A stretch of DNA of 64,000 nucleotides. Origin: Limnephilus marmoratus (lineage: Eukaryota; Arthropoda; Insecta; Trichoptera; Limnephilidae). Each line of letters starts with the position of its first letter. Within the stretch, counting starts at the first letter, position 1. The position numbers were made by a program, and so were the translations under genes. Location: the NCBI GenBank assembly GCA_917880885.1, contig OU862908.1:50241819-50305818 (forward strand), written 5' to 3'. Below the pieces are notes generated by a model, which made no database searches, was not told the origin of the DNA, and saw only the letters and a program-made list of their open reading frames with translations. This document shows, one piece after another, positions 21,458 to 33,533 of the stretch.

Positions 21458-21880
21458 TGATTACGCACATACTAATACATACACATACCTACACAGCACA
21501 TACATACTATCACTGCTTGGACTTGGTTTTAATTATTGTTGCAAGTCCTTTTGTCCTTATTCCCCCAATCGCTTACCCGCCAACCTTACCCAGTCTGCAA
21601 TAAACTCCCGCTGCATATAGCCATCACTGTGCTCTGCTCACGAAAAATCCGCTATCAAAATAATTGCGCCGTGTACCTACTATAAAATAACGAACATTTA
21701 CGCTTATTGTGATTGTGCCTCTTGGATGGGAAAGGAATTTCCGGTGAGTCCTCTCCTTTTCTTTGCAACATGTATTTTTACCATTTTTAGGCAGTGATTA
21801 GTAACACAAAATTCAAGGTCCTTCGCCAGTCATTTTACAAAAAACACATAATCCACTCTCACCACATAAATAATCATACA
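21458..21880 (+). repeat. Pao-B 5' LTR
   Basis: TGATTACG...AATCATACA. It contains an AATAAA near 21600 and a TATAAAAT near 21682. It differs from the 3' LTR by five substitutions, four of them in the first 52 bases, and one 1-base indel. Confidence 0.9.
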
Positions 21881-21884
21881 TTTC

Positions 21885-21912
21885 TGATCCTAGCGAGCCG
21901 GATATTTGAACC
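21885..21912 (+). promoter_or_regulatory. Pao-B primer-binding region, tRNA-Tyr-like
   Basis: Four bases inside the LTR, TGATCCTAGCGAGCCGGAT followed by ATTTGAACCA resembles the tRNA-Tyr complement used by BEL-A (TGGTCCTTCGAGCCGGAT, TTGAAC), with small differences. The similarity reaches the T arm. The mismatches near the CCA position make it less certain than the BEL-A site. Confidence 0.45.
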
Positions 21913-22385
21913 AAAAATCAGCAGAGTGAGATTACGTTTTATAAAATCGCACAAAAATAATTACCCGCATTCGGTTTGATATACCTACATGAGTAATTTG
22001 TTTCCATACTTATTTCATTACGTTGGAAATAACATATTTACCCGCTGTTAGAATAAATAAATACAAGGCATCCTTTTAATATTTATTTCTGATAACTTAT
22101 GTAGTTGTATTTTGCTGATAAAATCGCATTTACCTACCTTATAAATAAAACGATTATTTCTTAATAATTGTATTATTGGATATCATTACAAAGTGGAATA
22201 ATATTATGATCGCAATATTTATGATTTGTTAATGATAATAAACGCAATAAATAACTTTCTTTACCCGCTCTGTGCACGTATTCCGTTAACCTTTACACCG
22301 CGCAACAGTCAATTTAACCCTGTGAGCGGATTACGGTGAATTAATTGAATATATTAATTAATATATTATTTAATTAATTCCGCAT

Positions 22386-22990
22386 AAATAATACAGACTC
22401 ATCATACCGCATACCTTATACTGCATATTGCATACCGCGTATCGCAAACCGCATACCCTTTAATCTCATACCGCATACCCTTTAACCGCATTCTGCATAC
22501 CGCATACCCTTTAACCTCATACCGCATTCCACATACCGCATACCCTTTAACCGCATACCGCATACCCCTTACCTCAAACCGCATACATCATACCGCATAC
22601 CCTTTAACCTCATACCGCATTCCACATACCTTATACCCTTTAACCGCATACCGCGTACCCCTTACCTCAAACCGCATACATCATACCGCATACCCTTTAA
22701 CCTCATACCGCATTCCACATACCGCATACCCTTTAACCGCATACCGCATACCCCTTACCTCAAACCGCGTACATCACACCGCATACCGCATACCCTTTAA
22801 CCGCATACCGCATACCCCTTACATCAAACCGCATACATCATACCGCATACCGCATACCCTTTAACCTCATACCGCATTCCACATACCTTATACCCTTTAA
22901 CCGCATACCGCATACCCCTTACCTCAAACCGCATACATCATACCGCATACCCTTTAACCTCATACCGCATACCGCATACCCTTTAACCGC
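22386..22990 (+). repeat. Minisatellite in the Pao-B leader
   Basis: About 600 bases are built from CCGCATACC and CCCTTTAACC blocks. They are arranged into higher-order units of roughly 100 bases with CTCATACCGCATTCCACATACC and CCCCTTACCTCAAACCGCAT sub-blocks. It lies between the PBS and gag. Minus-strand frames through it are repeat artefacts. An AT-rich palindromic tract (22338-22380) precedes it. Confidence 0.85.
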
Positions 22991-23043
22991 ATTTTTAGTT
23001 GTTTTACGTTTCATATTTTGTAAATATAACCGGAATAAAGAAA

Positions 23044-24250
23044 ATGGCTACGAGCGCATCATTCGGGTCGTCTCGGGATGAAAGACGTCTCAAACGTTTA
23101 AATGCTAAACTAGCAGCTAGCTTTGCGAGTCTACAGTCGGTGTATGACAAGATAAGGAAAGCTTCGGAAAGCATTTACGATCGCCAATCTTTTTTATCAG
23201 GCGCAACTACTGTTGAAAAACTTCGTTCTGAATTTATAACAATATTAGATGAAAAGGTGGATTGCGAACTGGAATTGAATCCGGAAGCAATCGCTGAATA
23301 CACTCAATTAAATGCATTTGAAGAACTCTTCGGTGTTATTAAATATACAGAAGCAAATATGCTGTCGAATCCGGTTGCGAAACCTCGCCGTCAAATTAAG
23401 CTACCTGCATTGGAGATAGCGTGCTTTAACGGGAATTTGGATAGTTGGTCTTTTTTTTATGAAACATATAATTCAGTTATACATTTGAATGATTCTCTGG
23501 ATGATACGGAAAAAATGCAGTATCTGATGTCTAAATTAACCGGAAAAGCATTAAATATTTGCAAAGCTATTACGCCTACAGGTACAAATTATCAAGTTAT
23601 CTGGGACGCATTGTGTACTAAGTATAATAATCAACGCGTTCTTGCTAAATTATACTTTGACCGATTGCTGAAATTACCTCCAGTTAACTCGGCCACGACC
23701 GCTTCTTTAGAGAATTTTGCAGATGCATACTCCACGAACATCGCCGCGCTGAAGCAATTGAAAATAAAAGACCTTGCAGAATTCATATTGTTGCAACTGG
23801 GTCTTAAACGTCTTGACATAGAGACTGTAAAGGCTTTTGAATCTTCTATTAAAAATAATGAAAATCTACCGTCCAGCGCGGAACTAATCGACTTCGTAAG
23901 AGTTCAGCAACGAATTCTTAATCGCGCACAAATCACGCAACCGACATCGAGCCGTCTTGGCTCAAATAATAATTATTCCGCTAAACCGCAAAAAACTAAT
24001 TCCGCAAAGGCATTTATTAATGTCGAAAAATTCGATAATAACTCCATCGAAATTTGTTTTTGCTGTCAAAAGGGATCGCACCCTTTATACTAATGTTCTA
24101 AATTCACAAGTCTAGAACCACGCGAGCGATTTAACTGTATCAAGTCATCAAAGATTCGAGTTTGTGTGAACTGCCTCAGTACTAGGCACACCACGAAAGC
24201 TTGTAAATCGAAGACTACATGCAAAACATGCGCGCTCAACCATCATAGTT
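23044..24250 (+). pseudogene. Pao-B gag, with one in-frame stop
   Basis: The ATG at 23044 follows AAA and opens a frame with an N-terminal coiled-coil-like region. The capsid-type L-P-A-L-E-I-A-C-F-N-G-N and W-S-F-F-Y-E-T-Y motifs come next, then CFCCQKGSHPLY. A TAA at 24091-24093 breaks this knuckle. The same frame continues with CVNCLSTRHTTKAC and CKTCALNHHSLLH. Only one nonsense codon therefore separates gag from protease. BEL/Pao gag and pol often share one frame, and this copy fits that. Confidence 0.85.
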
Positions 24251-25689
24251 TGTTGCATTTCAAACAAACTGATGGGCCGAAGTCACAAACGGACCCAATA
24301 CCATCTCCCGCGTCACAAACGGATGCCGATAATGATAACTTAAATTCTTCAAATCCGGTTTCGTTATGTGTGACAAATTCATGCCCAAGTGCAAATACTA
24401 CTGCACTATTAGGAACGGCTGTTTGCACTACCAGAGACGCTAAGGGCCAGGTACAGACGATACGGGCTCTAATAGATAGCGGCTCCCAAAGGGACATAAT
24501 TACGCGCAAATGCTGTTCACGCTTGAATCTTACGGTGCGGTCATCTCCAAGTACTTACATCACGGGAATAGGTGACGTAAGAAATGTGACAAATGGCGTA
24601 ACTTGCTTAAAATTACTCTCCCGCTATGACATCACTCAGTCGTATACGATTAAACCATATGTAGTAGAAACCATAACCAGTGAGTTGCCTACTGTTAACA
24701 TTAACCGCTCCTCTTTGTCGTATCTTGACAATTTGCCTTTAGCAGACACAACATTCTGTACGCCCGGCGAGATTGATATCATCTTAGGATGTGACATGTT
24801 TGCTCGCATTCTAAAGGCAAACAAAATATCAGATTCTCTCGGACAGCCATTTGCTATCGAAACTACTTTGGGATATCTCATCATGGGTACTGCCCCAACG
24901 ATGATTGAAAACCCAAGTATAAACACCACGCAATCATTTTGTACGTTCACGCAAAATGATGAATTTTGCCTTTCGCGCTTCTTCGAATTGGAAGACATTC
25001 CTGATGAGAAGTTTTTAACGCCTGATGAACAAGAGTGTGAGGATATGTTTAAACTCACTACTTCTCGTGACACGGCAGGTCGTTATATCGTCGCGTTGCC
25101 GTTTCGAAACAGTCCCTCTGTTCTCGGTGAATCGTTTCCCGCCGCCGAACGCAGGTTTCGGTCTCTCGAACGCCGCTTAATATCTCAACCCGCAATAAAG
25201 TTAGAATACGACAAAATATTGCGCGAATACCTTCAGAAAGGTTACGTTTCCTCAGTTTACAATTCTGATTTACCGCATTACGTAATCCCGCATCATATCG
25301 TAGTTCGCGAAGATAAATTGACCACCAAAATTCGCATGATGCTAGACGCGAGTATAAAATCCGTTTCGGGTTACTCGCTTAATGACATCCTACATACCGG
25401 AAATAATTTACAAGGTGCTCTATTTCGCATTATCCTCAATTTACAACTATTCGCCGCGAGAGGATTCGATCTTGTAAAATTCTCTGGTAATTCTCCAAAC
25501 TTTTTGTCCACGATTCCTACAGCTCGTCGTGTTAAGGAACATGTGGAATTTAATCCCGACGAAAACCTGAAAATACTAGGGCTTCATTGGATACCCGCTT
25601 CTGATCATTTCGTATTTGTCGTACACACCGACGAAAGAACTGTACTAAACGAAATATTCTCTCGACGATTGCTCGTCTTTGGGATTTGA
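24250..25689 (+). pseudogene. Pao-B protease and RT with the catalytic core deleted
   Basis: The protease site R-A-L-I-D-S-G-S-Q lies near 24460. RT begins with Y-V-I-P-H-H-I-V and R-M-M-L-D-A-S-I-K-S-V-S-G and N-D-I-L-H-T-G. Directly after L-F-R-I-I-L-N-L (25440) the reading jumps to L-F-A-A-R-G-F-D-L-V-K-F-S-G-N-S-P, a segment that lies downstream of the active site in this family. About 110-120 codons holding the T-A-D-I...Y-x-D-D motifs (present in BEL-A) are missing without a frame change. Reading then shifts frame near 25665. Confidence 0.85.
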
Positions 25690-27107
25690 TGGGTTTCGCC
25701 GCACCAGTTGTATTATTGGCTAAGCTGATAATTAAATCTCTATGGGAGTATAACCTGGATTGGGATGATACTCCTCCTGAAACAGTTGTCACACTTTGGC
25801 GACAGTTTAAAAAAGAACTGCCATTACTGCAATCTATTAAAATTCCTCGTTTTTTAGGAATCGAACCCCAGTGTATATTAACGCTTATCGGGTTTTCAGA
25901 CGCGAGCGAACGCGCATTTGGAGGTGTTATTTACCTACATGTTTACTCTCCGAATACTGATAAAACCACAATTAATTTATTATGTGCTAAATCCAATGTC
26001 GCTCCGGCTAAGACGATTTCACTTGCGCGTTTAGAACTATGTGGAGCGCTAGTACTTGCACGATTAATGCATACGGTCAGTAATACCTACACATCAAATT
26101 CGAAAGCTCATACGACTTTAGCTTTTTGCGACAGCACGGTTGCTCTAGCATGGATAAATTCACCGCCCGCAAAATGGCAGACTTTCGTTGCCAACCGTGT
26201 CTCACAAATACAAAACCATCTGGGGGCTGAATGCTTCCATTATATAAAAGGACAAGACAACCCCGCCGACTGCTTGTCGCGGGGTCTTACGCCCGCTCAA
26301 CTAATCGACCATCCGTTATGGTTTAAAGGCCCCGTCTTTGCCCAATTACCTAAAAGTGATTGGCCTTTACAACGTTTTAATACGAAATCTGTGACTGATC
26401 CTCCCGAACGGAAAACAAAAATTTTGATGTCCGTTCAAGACATTGACCGCCTCAAAACAATTGCTCCTCCGTTATTGTGTGCACTAGCCTTTCGTGTTAG
26501 CTCATGGCCGAAATTAATCCGAATAGTAATTTATGTTCTTCGTTTTATCAAAAAATTACCACGAGCGTTCGAATTAAGCCATATCTTAGCTGCAGAAACC
26601 GCTGTTATTAAATCTATACAGGAAGAACACTTCTCCGAAGATATAAAGGCAGTCAAAGATGGGAAAAAGGTTCGGCGAGCGATCGTAAAACTGAATCCGT
26701 TTATCCATGATGGAATTCTAAGGGTAGGAGGCAGATTGCGAAACGCAGAAACAGAATTTGACAGTCGGCATCCAATTCTATTACCCGCTCGTGATCATGT
26801 AGTCAATCTAATAATAGACTACTATCACATCAGAAACCTACATACAGGTCCTACGTTACTGATGTCGCTGCTAAGACAGAGATTTTGGATACTTTCTTCG
26901 CGCAATTTGGTTCGGAAACGTGTGCATCAGTGCAATACTTGCTTCAAAGTCAATCCCAAACCGCAATTCCCAATAATGGGAGATTTACCCGCATGCCGCG
27001 TCCGCGAAGCTAAGGCTTTTCTTCACACAGGGGTTGACTACGCGGGCCCGCTTCAAATAATTCCTTATAGACGTCGGGGGGTGCGAAGTCAAAAGGCATA
27101 CATTTGA
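25666..27107 (+). pseudogene. Pao-B RNase H and integrase N-terminal region
   Basis: RNase H residues are all visible: G-F-S-D-A-S-E-R-A-F-G, A-R-L-E-L-C-G-A, A-F-C-D-S-T-V-A-L-A-W and D-N-P-A-D-C-L-S-R-G. The integrase zinc region (Y-Y-H-I-R-N-L-H, C-N-T-C) and T-G-V-D-Y-A-G-P with the first catalytic Asp follow. The frame ends in TGA at 27105-27107, where relatives have a Cys codon, and the same frame continues after it. Confidence 0.85.
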
Positions 27108-27935
27108 TTATTTATTTGCTTGGTGACCCGCGCAGTTCATATTGAACTCGCTTCAGATCTTTCCACCGAAGTCTTCCTCAACGCTTTTAAGCGTTTCCTT
27201 GCTCGTCGAGGTCCTGTGAGTATAATGTACTCCGATAACGGAACGAACTTTGTGGGAGCTAAATCCCATTTACGGTCTTTATTTGAACTTATAGAGTTAC
27301 CCAATTACAAAAAGGAATTCTCAGACAATCTGTTGGAGAATCGAATTGAATGGAAGATGAATCCACCGCAAGCTCCTCACTTTGGTGGGATCTGGGAAAG
27401 TAACATTAAATGCCTGAAAGGTTATTTAAATAAAATAGTAGGCACCTCTCTACTGACGTATGAAGAGATGCAAACAGTGCTTTCTCAGATTGAAGCAATT
27501 CTAAATTCACGCCCGCTATCTGTACTTAGCGTTAACGACGTTTCGGCTCCATTGCCGCTAACCCCCGCGCATTTTTTAACGCTCACTCCCTTAAAATCTT
27601 TACCCGCTGCTGATTTGTCAGACGAGCCAGTCAACTTGGTACAACGCAAACATCTTGTGGATCGTCTTGTTCAGACATTCTGGAACCGATGGCGAATTGA
27701 GTATTTGAATACTTTGCAAGCTCGCCAAGAATGGAATACAAATGCGAATCCGGTAACGACAGGCACGGTAGTAATGATTAAGAGTGACAACATCGCGCCA
27801 CTTCAATGGCCTATTGGGGTAATAGTCAATGTCTACTCCGGGGCAGATGGAGAGATCCGCGTTGCGGAAGTTAAAACTAACTCCGGAATATACCGCAGGG
27901 CAGTCGTTAAACTCTGTCCCTTACCGTCACAATAG
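27108..27935 (+). pseudogene. Pao-B integrase catalytic and C-terminal part
   Basis: This is in the same frame as the preceding entry beyond one nonsense codon. It has T-R-A-V-H-I-E-L, Y-S-D-N-G-T-N-F-V-G-A with the second Asp, and H-F-G-G-I-W-E-S-N with the Glu. The F-W-N-R-W, G-T-V-V-M-I-K and G-A-D-G-E-I-R-V-A-E-V C-terminal domain follows. The DDE triad is intact. It ends at TAG near 27933. Confidence 0.85.
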
Positions 27936-28281
27936 ATTTAACAACATCTTAGAAGTTAGTTCATAATACTTTTATCCTTAAAATCAATTAGGTTAGTTTC
28001 ACGGTTAAATAGGTACCAAACCTTACTTTTAGTTTTATCTACCGCATATTATCATATTAACATATCATATTTTTACGTTTCAATGTTTTATTTTTTTTTT
28101 GCTATATCGGTCAATTTGACCATTTGGTAAAAGCACTTATATAACTACATAAATATTTTCATAACTTTACATAATTAATTGCATTCTACCGCGTGTTACA
28201 ATTTGTTTGCGCATTGAAACGTATTGGCACTCTTTTGGTTTATGGAAGTGGATTCTTTCATCCCCTTCCAGGCGGGGGGCA
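27936..28281 (+). other. Pao-B 3' untranslated region
   Basis: AT-rich; ends in the purine-rich tract before the 3' LTR. No gene. Confidence 0.6.
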
Positions 28282-28703
28282 TGGTTACGTACATACTAAT
28301 ATATACACATACCTACACAGCACATACATACTAACACTGCTTGGACTTGGTTTTAATTATTGTTGCAAGTCCTTTTGTCCTTATTCCCCCAATCGCTTAC
28401 CCGCCAACCTTACCCAGTCTGCAATAAACTCCCGCTGCATATAGCCATCACTGTGCTCTGCTCACGAAAAATCCGCTATCAAAATAATTGCGCCGTGTAC
28501 CTACTATAAAATAACGAACATTTACGCCTATTGTGATTGTGCCTCTTGGATGGGAAAGGAATTTCCGGTGAGTCCTCTCCTTTTCTTTGCAAATGTATTT
28601 TTACCATTTTTAGGCAGTGATTAGTAACACAAAATTCAAGGTCCTTCGCCAGTCATTTTACAAAAAACACATAATCCACTCTCACCACATAAATAATCAT
28701 ACA
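28282..28703 (+). repeat. Pao-B 3' LTR
   Basis: TGGTTACG...AATCATACA, preceded by a purine-rich GGCGGGGGGCA tract (polypurine-tract candidate) and followed by the CCATT TSD. Confidence 0.9.
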
Positions 28704-28708
28704 CCATT

Positions 28709-29408
28709 CGATAGTTCTATTTGCTAAATATTTTTGAATTTTGTCATCATTGCTTCTTAAACTGTCATACAGTTCCTTTAATTTATTACAAGCCCCTTTG
28801 AAATTGGAAGCATTGTCAGAATATATTTTCTTGGGTTGACCTCTACGAGCTATAAACCGTTTTAAAGAATTTAAGAAAGTTTCGCTAGATAAATCTGTTA
28901 CTAGCTCTGGATGGACTGCCTTAGTGGCTAGACAGACAAAAATGCATAAATACGATTTGGTCATTGGAGCCCTTTTCAAAATTCCACTTTTAATTGGCAA
29001 AGGCTCTGCGTAGTCCAAACCGGTTATGGTGAACGGTCGGCTGGGGTGGACTCGATCACTGGGCAGATTGCCCATTATCTGCTGACCAATGACAGGACGT
29101 AATCTAAAACATACAATGCATTTATGTAATATCCGTTTTATTGTATTTTTACCTTAGATCGGCCAGAATTTTAACCTTATTTCCGATAGTAAGGCCTGTG
29201 TTTCGGCGTGTAAATTAATATAATGATAATGGCGTATAATTAATTCCGTTAGTTTGTGGTTTGCAGGTAAAATAATTGGATGTTTTTGCTGAAATGTTAG
29301 ATCCGTCGAATAGGATAATCTACCCCCTACACATAATAAGTTCTCGTGTAGTAACGGGTTTAGAGATTTCAGAGAACTGTTTTTATTCACATTGTTATTT
29401 TTTAGCAA
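28709..29408 (-). pseudogene. BEL-A integrase, N-terminal part
   Basis: Minus-strand reading gives the HHCC zinc-binding region (H-Y-H-Y-I-N-L-H ... C-I-V-C) with an in-frame TAA at about 29154. It is followed by G-L-D-Y-A-E-P with the first catalytic Asp and Y-S-D-N-A-S-N-F-K-G with the second. The reading is cut at 28708 by the Pao-B insertion, after R-T-I-E-W, and resumes at 21455. Codons read left of 28709 belong to the Pao-B LTR. Confidence 0.8.
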
Positions 29409-29511
29409 GGCTTCCCTTTCTATCGGAAAACAGTGTTTTGGGCCAATTCGATCAACCGTTTTAAGGCTAATTCTAATTCTTCAACCATCAAATTACCTGT
29501 ATTTTTAATTT

Positions 29512-30230
29512 TCAATTTACTACAATTGTATCTAAATCTAAGTACGTAAGCTTCAGTTTAGTTAGAGAAGAAAAATTTTCAAAAATGTCCCAATCCTCTA
29601 TATTTGTTACCAACAGGACATTTTTTCCTTTTGTTTCAAGTGGGTTTAAACACGATACTTTAGATATTGGCCAGACGTTAGATTCTTCAATCAGCCATCT
29701 CGGCCCATGCCACCAAGTGGTGGAGCTCAATAATTTCTCAGCAGTGGCTCCCCTAGACAATATATCGGCAGCGTTGTCAGATGAGGTCACGTGATGCCAG
29801 TTCTGCAGGTCACTGAGTTCTAGCAACGAAGGTGTTCAGCGAGCAGGCTGACCCTTTAACCAGCACAAGGCGATAGTTGAGTCACTCAGTAATAGGTGTC
29901 TGCCTCCATTATATCCAAGGCTTGTTTGACAATCTTCATTAACTTGGCTAGTAATAATGCGCTACAGAGTTCTAGTTTCGGTAATGAAATGCATTTCAAT
30001 GGTGCAACCCTAGATTTGGAAGTAATTAATCGAGAATTTCGCTCGCCATTTGGGTCCATTGATACAATATAAATGCAGGCTCCATAAGCCTTTTGAGATG
30101 AATCACAAAATCCATGTACCTTGAGGCTGCTATAGTTTCTGCAAGTAATTTTTCGTTCAATTTTTAATACGTTTAATTGGGATAAATCTTCTAAGTAGCT
30201 CCTCCATGGTACTAGTATTTCGTTAGGCAA
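29512..30230 (-). pseudogene. BEL-A RNase H region, broken
   Basis: The first frame (30230-29886) carries V-H-G-F-C-D-S-S-Q-K-A-Y-G-A with the first RNase H Asp, and L-P-K-L-E-L-C-S-A with the Glu. After frame breaks around 29830-29886, the next frame (29826-29512) carries S-S-D-N-A-A-D-I-L-S-R-G with the final Asp. The expected D-S-T segment between them is damaged. Confidence 0.75.
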
Positions 30231-30257
30231 TGTTTCATCCCATGAAGCCTTGGATTG

Positions 30258-31514
30258 TCATAAATTTTGCATTATTAATTTCGCTACTACAATCATGGGG
30301 CCGAGTAGTCCTAACGGATCGAATTTAGATGCGATGCATGACAGTATTTGACGCTTGTTTACAGCTTGGTTCGTTGGTTTTGTTATTACATATGAGAAAT
30401 AATCTGACTCATTGTTCCAAGATAAACCTAAAATTTTTTCATTCTTGGATTTGTCAGGTAGAGTTTTATCAAAATTGCTTGTTTCGGCAATTTCAGCTTG
30501 GCCCCCCTGGGATGACAAATCCAAGACATTAGACCTCCATTTTCGCAAAGTCATGCCGGCAGATCGCAGCATATTTATCAATTGATCCTTCAATTTTCTA
30601 CAGAATTGAATGTCATCCCCTCCTGTCAATAGGTCGTCCGTATAAAAATCCTCCTGGATGACTTGACTAGCTTTAGGAAAAATGTTCTGATTATCCATAC
30701 CAATCTGTTGTAAACATCTTGTAGCCAAGAAAGAGGAAGGTCCCAAACCATATGTGACAGTTTTCAGCTGGTAATGTCGAAGTTCATATTCTGGAGATTC
30801 CCGCCATACTATTTTCTGTAAGCTGCGATCAGCTGCACACACGTTTATCTGCCGATACATCTTCTCGATGTCAGCTGTCATAACGTATTGATGTTTTCTG
30901 AAACGTAACAATTGGGTGTATAATTCCTTTTGAATGACTGGTCCTACCATCAAGGCATCATTCAAGGAAATTCCACTAGACGTTTTAGCCGAACCGTCAA
31001 ACACAACCCTTACTTTGATTGTCGTGCTCGACTCCTTCAGGACGGCATGATGTGGTAAAAAATATGAGTTATGATCTCCAACCAGTTTATCACACTCCTC
31101 AATGTGACCTAGCTCCTTATATTCTCTCATAAATTGCACATACTGCGATTTTAATTCTTTATTTGAAGACAATTTCCTTTCTAGGCCTTTAAATCTTTTT
31201 TCCGCCGTTGACAATGAACTTCCGAGTTGATTGATACCAGGACGGCTTGGTAGACTTACTATGAATCTACCGTTCTCATCTCTGGCATGAGTTGCAATGA
31301 AGTTAGCTTCGCAAGCCTTTTCCTCATGATTTTGAAATTTTATGGTATTCAATTCCTCTATCTTCCAAAATTTCTCAATTTGATTGCTAATTTTATTTAT
31401 AGATAAATTGCAAGTTTCTAATACTGGCCTTTTGTTGTGAAAGGTATTAGTCGGTCCCGATACAATCCATCCCAGCTGTATGCGTTGGAGCGTGGGGCCG
31501 GTATCCATTTTCAC
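30258..31514 (-). pseudogene. BEL-A reverse transcriptase
   Basis: A 418-codon open stretch spans the RT. R-V-V-F-D-G-S-A-K-T and M-T-A-D-I-E-K-M-Y-R-Q-I contain the first catalytic Asp, and F-Y-T-D-D-L-L-T-G-G is the catalytic Asp pair. These are the BEL/Pao forms. The RT domain looks complete in this copy, unlike in Pao-B. The frame stops at 30258, just into the RT-RNase H connection, and reading continues in the 30230 frame. Confidence 0.85.
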
Positions 31515-31559
31515 CCGGTCATTGGTTAGGATGTTTCAGAACTCTTCCGCCCCCAGCAG

Positions 31560-32220
31560 GATGTCGATTGGAGCAGAGACATTAAATTTTTAATTCGCTA
31601 ATTTCAACCCTGACGGTTGTTTAAACTCGCTCCTGGGTATGGTTGTTTGCGGTATATTTGTAGTTATTTCCTCTAAAATCAAGCAAGAAATATATTTTTT
31701 TATAATCGGTTTTCAAAGAATTTAATTCTACCCGTACACTTTTTCTTATGTGTGTGATATTGTTGTGAATGCCTGAAACCAGTTTGTTTATGTGATTAAA
31801 TTCTAAGTTCAATCTTTTTGCAAAATCCTCTCGCATGAAATTGGATTGAGCACCAGAATCTATCATTACTCTGGATTTGTAGACATTGTTGTCTTTACCG
31901 ACGACACCAACCATCGCCGTGGACAACAATACTAATTTCTCCACTCTATCTACCGCAGAGTGATTGTTAATTGATACTGCTCCAGTATCTGTTTCTGAAT
32001 TCGAGGATTCTACCCCGAATCCTTCTTTATGCAGCAAAGTATTATGATGCTCACTTTCACATCGTTTGCAATTAAAAGTTATCTTGCAATCATTTGCAAG
32101 ATGACCTGGTTTTAAGCACTTGAAACATGCTAGGCTCCTTTTTATCGACTCTATACGATCTTGTATTTTAAAAAGTTTTTGCAATAATACATAGGATGAT
32201 CTCCATTGCAAAAATTGCAT
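31560..32220 (-). pseudogene. BEL-A gag zinc knuckles and aspartic protease
   Basis: The frame carries CFKCLKPGHLANDC and a second C-X2-C-X4-H knuckle, then the protease active site V-M-I-D-S-G-A near 31860. The D-S-G triad with flanking hydrophobics is the retropepsin signature. The frame stops at 31621 and protease-linker reading continues in other frames with stops until the RT frame opens at 31514. Confidence 0.75.
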
Positions 32221-33119
32221 TTCCCCTTTTTTACGGATAAAAATACCGCCGATTCCCTTTTTGGATTATTAATTTGAGGTTTATTTTGGATCACTGGCTT
32301 TCTATCCGTTATCTGCATCAACTCTAGAGTTTGCGCACGTGATGATAAACACTTCAGAACTTCTTTAAAGGTAGGAAGTTTGCCTTCTATAGGCATTTGC
32401 TCCCAATATTTCCTCGTATTTATATCTATTGAAATCACGTATATGATTAAAGCATCCCACTGCTCGACTGGAACCCCTAAATTTTGCAAAGCCTTTAGAT
32501 TAACGTTGGTTCCGTCTATTAATCGTCGCAACCCTGTCTGATCTTCAAATTTCATTTCTTTTAATTGAAAAACCGATTGAATGTGCTTATGTACCGTCGC
32601 TCTTAAATTAGTATATCTTTCGTGCAATAGCTCCCATGAAGTTTGATAGCTTAATTCTGAGATTTCTAAATTTGCGATGATCTTGGCCGCGTCACCCTTT
32701 AAACATGATTGTAAATAATAAAACTTTTGGACGTTACTTAGTGAATTATTGTTATGAACTAAAGCTTTAAACGTTTCCAAAAAGGTGTTCCAATATCTTT
32801 GATCACCAGTGAATTCTTGCAATTTTAGGTTAGGTAATTTAATCTCAAATTTTGTTTCTTCGACGGATTCTATTTTCCCCTTTGCCTCGGCCATTACCGT
32901 AAAAAATTGATTTTCAAAGGTTTCCCGTTGGATCTCGTTATCCGCATCGCTTGACTCGGGAATATTTTCGATCTGATCTTGTATTGTTTCAAATTCATTT
33001 ATCAAATCTTTAATTCTTTCATAGCGTAATTTTATCTCGTTCGCTGATAATGTGTTTAGAACTTGATTAAATCTTTTAAAACCGACCGCTTATTTGTCAA
33101 ATTTTTTAACTCGGCCATC
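32200..33119 (-). pseudogene. BEL-A gag
   Basis: The minus-strand ATG at 33117-33119 starts a short frame. A frameshift near 33085 leads into the long frame ending at 32151. It has an acidic N-terminus and the capsid-like P-N-L-K-L-Q-E-F-T-G-D and W-N-T-F-L-E-T-F motifs typical of BEL/Pao gag. A C-X2-C-X4-H-X4-C-type knuckle (CNFCNGDHPMYYC) follows near 32230. Particle assembly and RNA binding are the expected roles. Gag then passes into the next frame by another shift. Confidence 0.8.
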
Positions 33120-33533
33120 GTAACTGCTATGTATTAACTGGCGATGATAAATAAATCCGATAAAATAACAAGAAAATATTTTTTAATTCTTTGTTTGCCA
33201 AAGTTAGAAAACAGGTACCTATATAATTATGGATCGCGTGGTAATGCGACAAAAAACAAAAGATAACAGTTCAAAAAAAAAACAATGTTGACAAAATTCT
33301 TACATAAAATTCATTCTAATCTAAATTGTTCAATCATATAATGCAATTTTAAACTGAAGTTAAAAATTGTAGGTTAATTTTAATTGTTGAGGGTGTTTAA
33401 AAGATCATGTTGGGAACTAGACCACTTATCTTGAATTAGCATTGTTTTTATGATCTTCTGGTATTCATCTTTTATAATATCTGTATTCAATCTTCTTGGC
33501 CGCTGGTATTTATTTACGTTTTTGAATCCAAAT

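Larger units (their letters stand above)
21458..28703 (+). mobile_element. Pao-B: complete but defective BEL/Pao LTR retrotransposon
   Basis: LTRs of 423 and 422 bp enclose leader, gag, protease, RT, RNase H and integrase on the plus strand. CCATT flanks both ends (21453-21457 and 28704-28708), a 5-bp TSD as expected for BEL/Pao. It lies inside the BEL-A integrase, whose reading resumes exactly across the site. Two premature stops, one frameshift and a deletion of the RT core disable it. Confidence 0.9.

Noticed and set aside
22402..22990. CRISPR-like array or repetitive protein
   Set aside because: The repeats have no unique spacers and lie in a retrotransposon leader; the frame is a repeat artefact.
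28653..28708. C-terminal residues of the BEL-A integrase frame left of 28709
   Set aside because: They are encoded by the Pao-B LTR and TSD; the true continuation is at 21457 and below.
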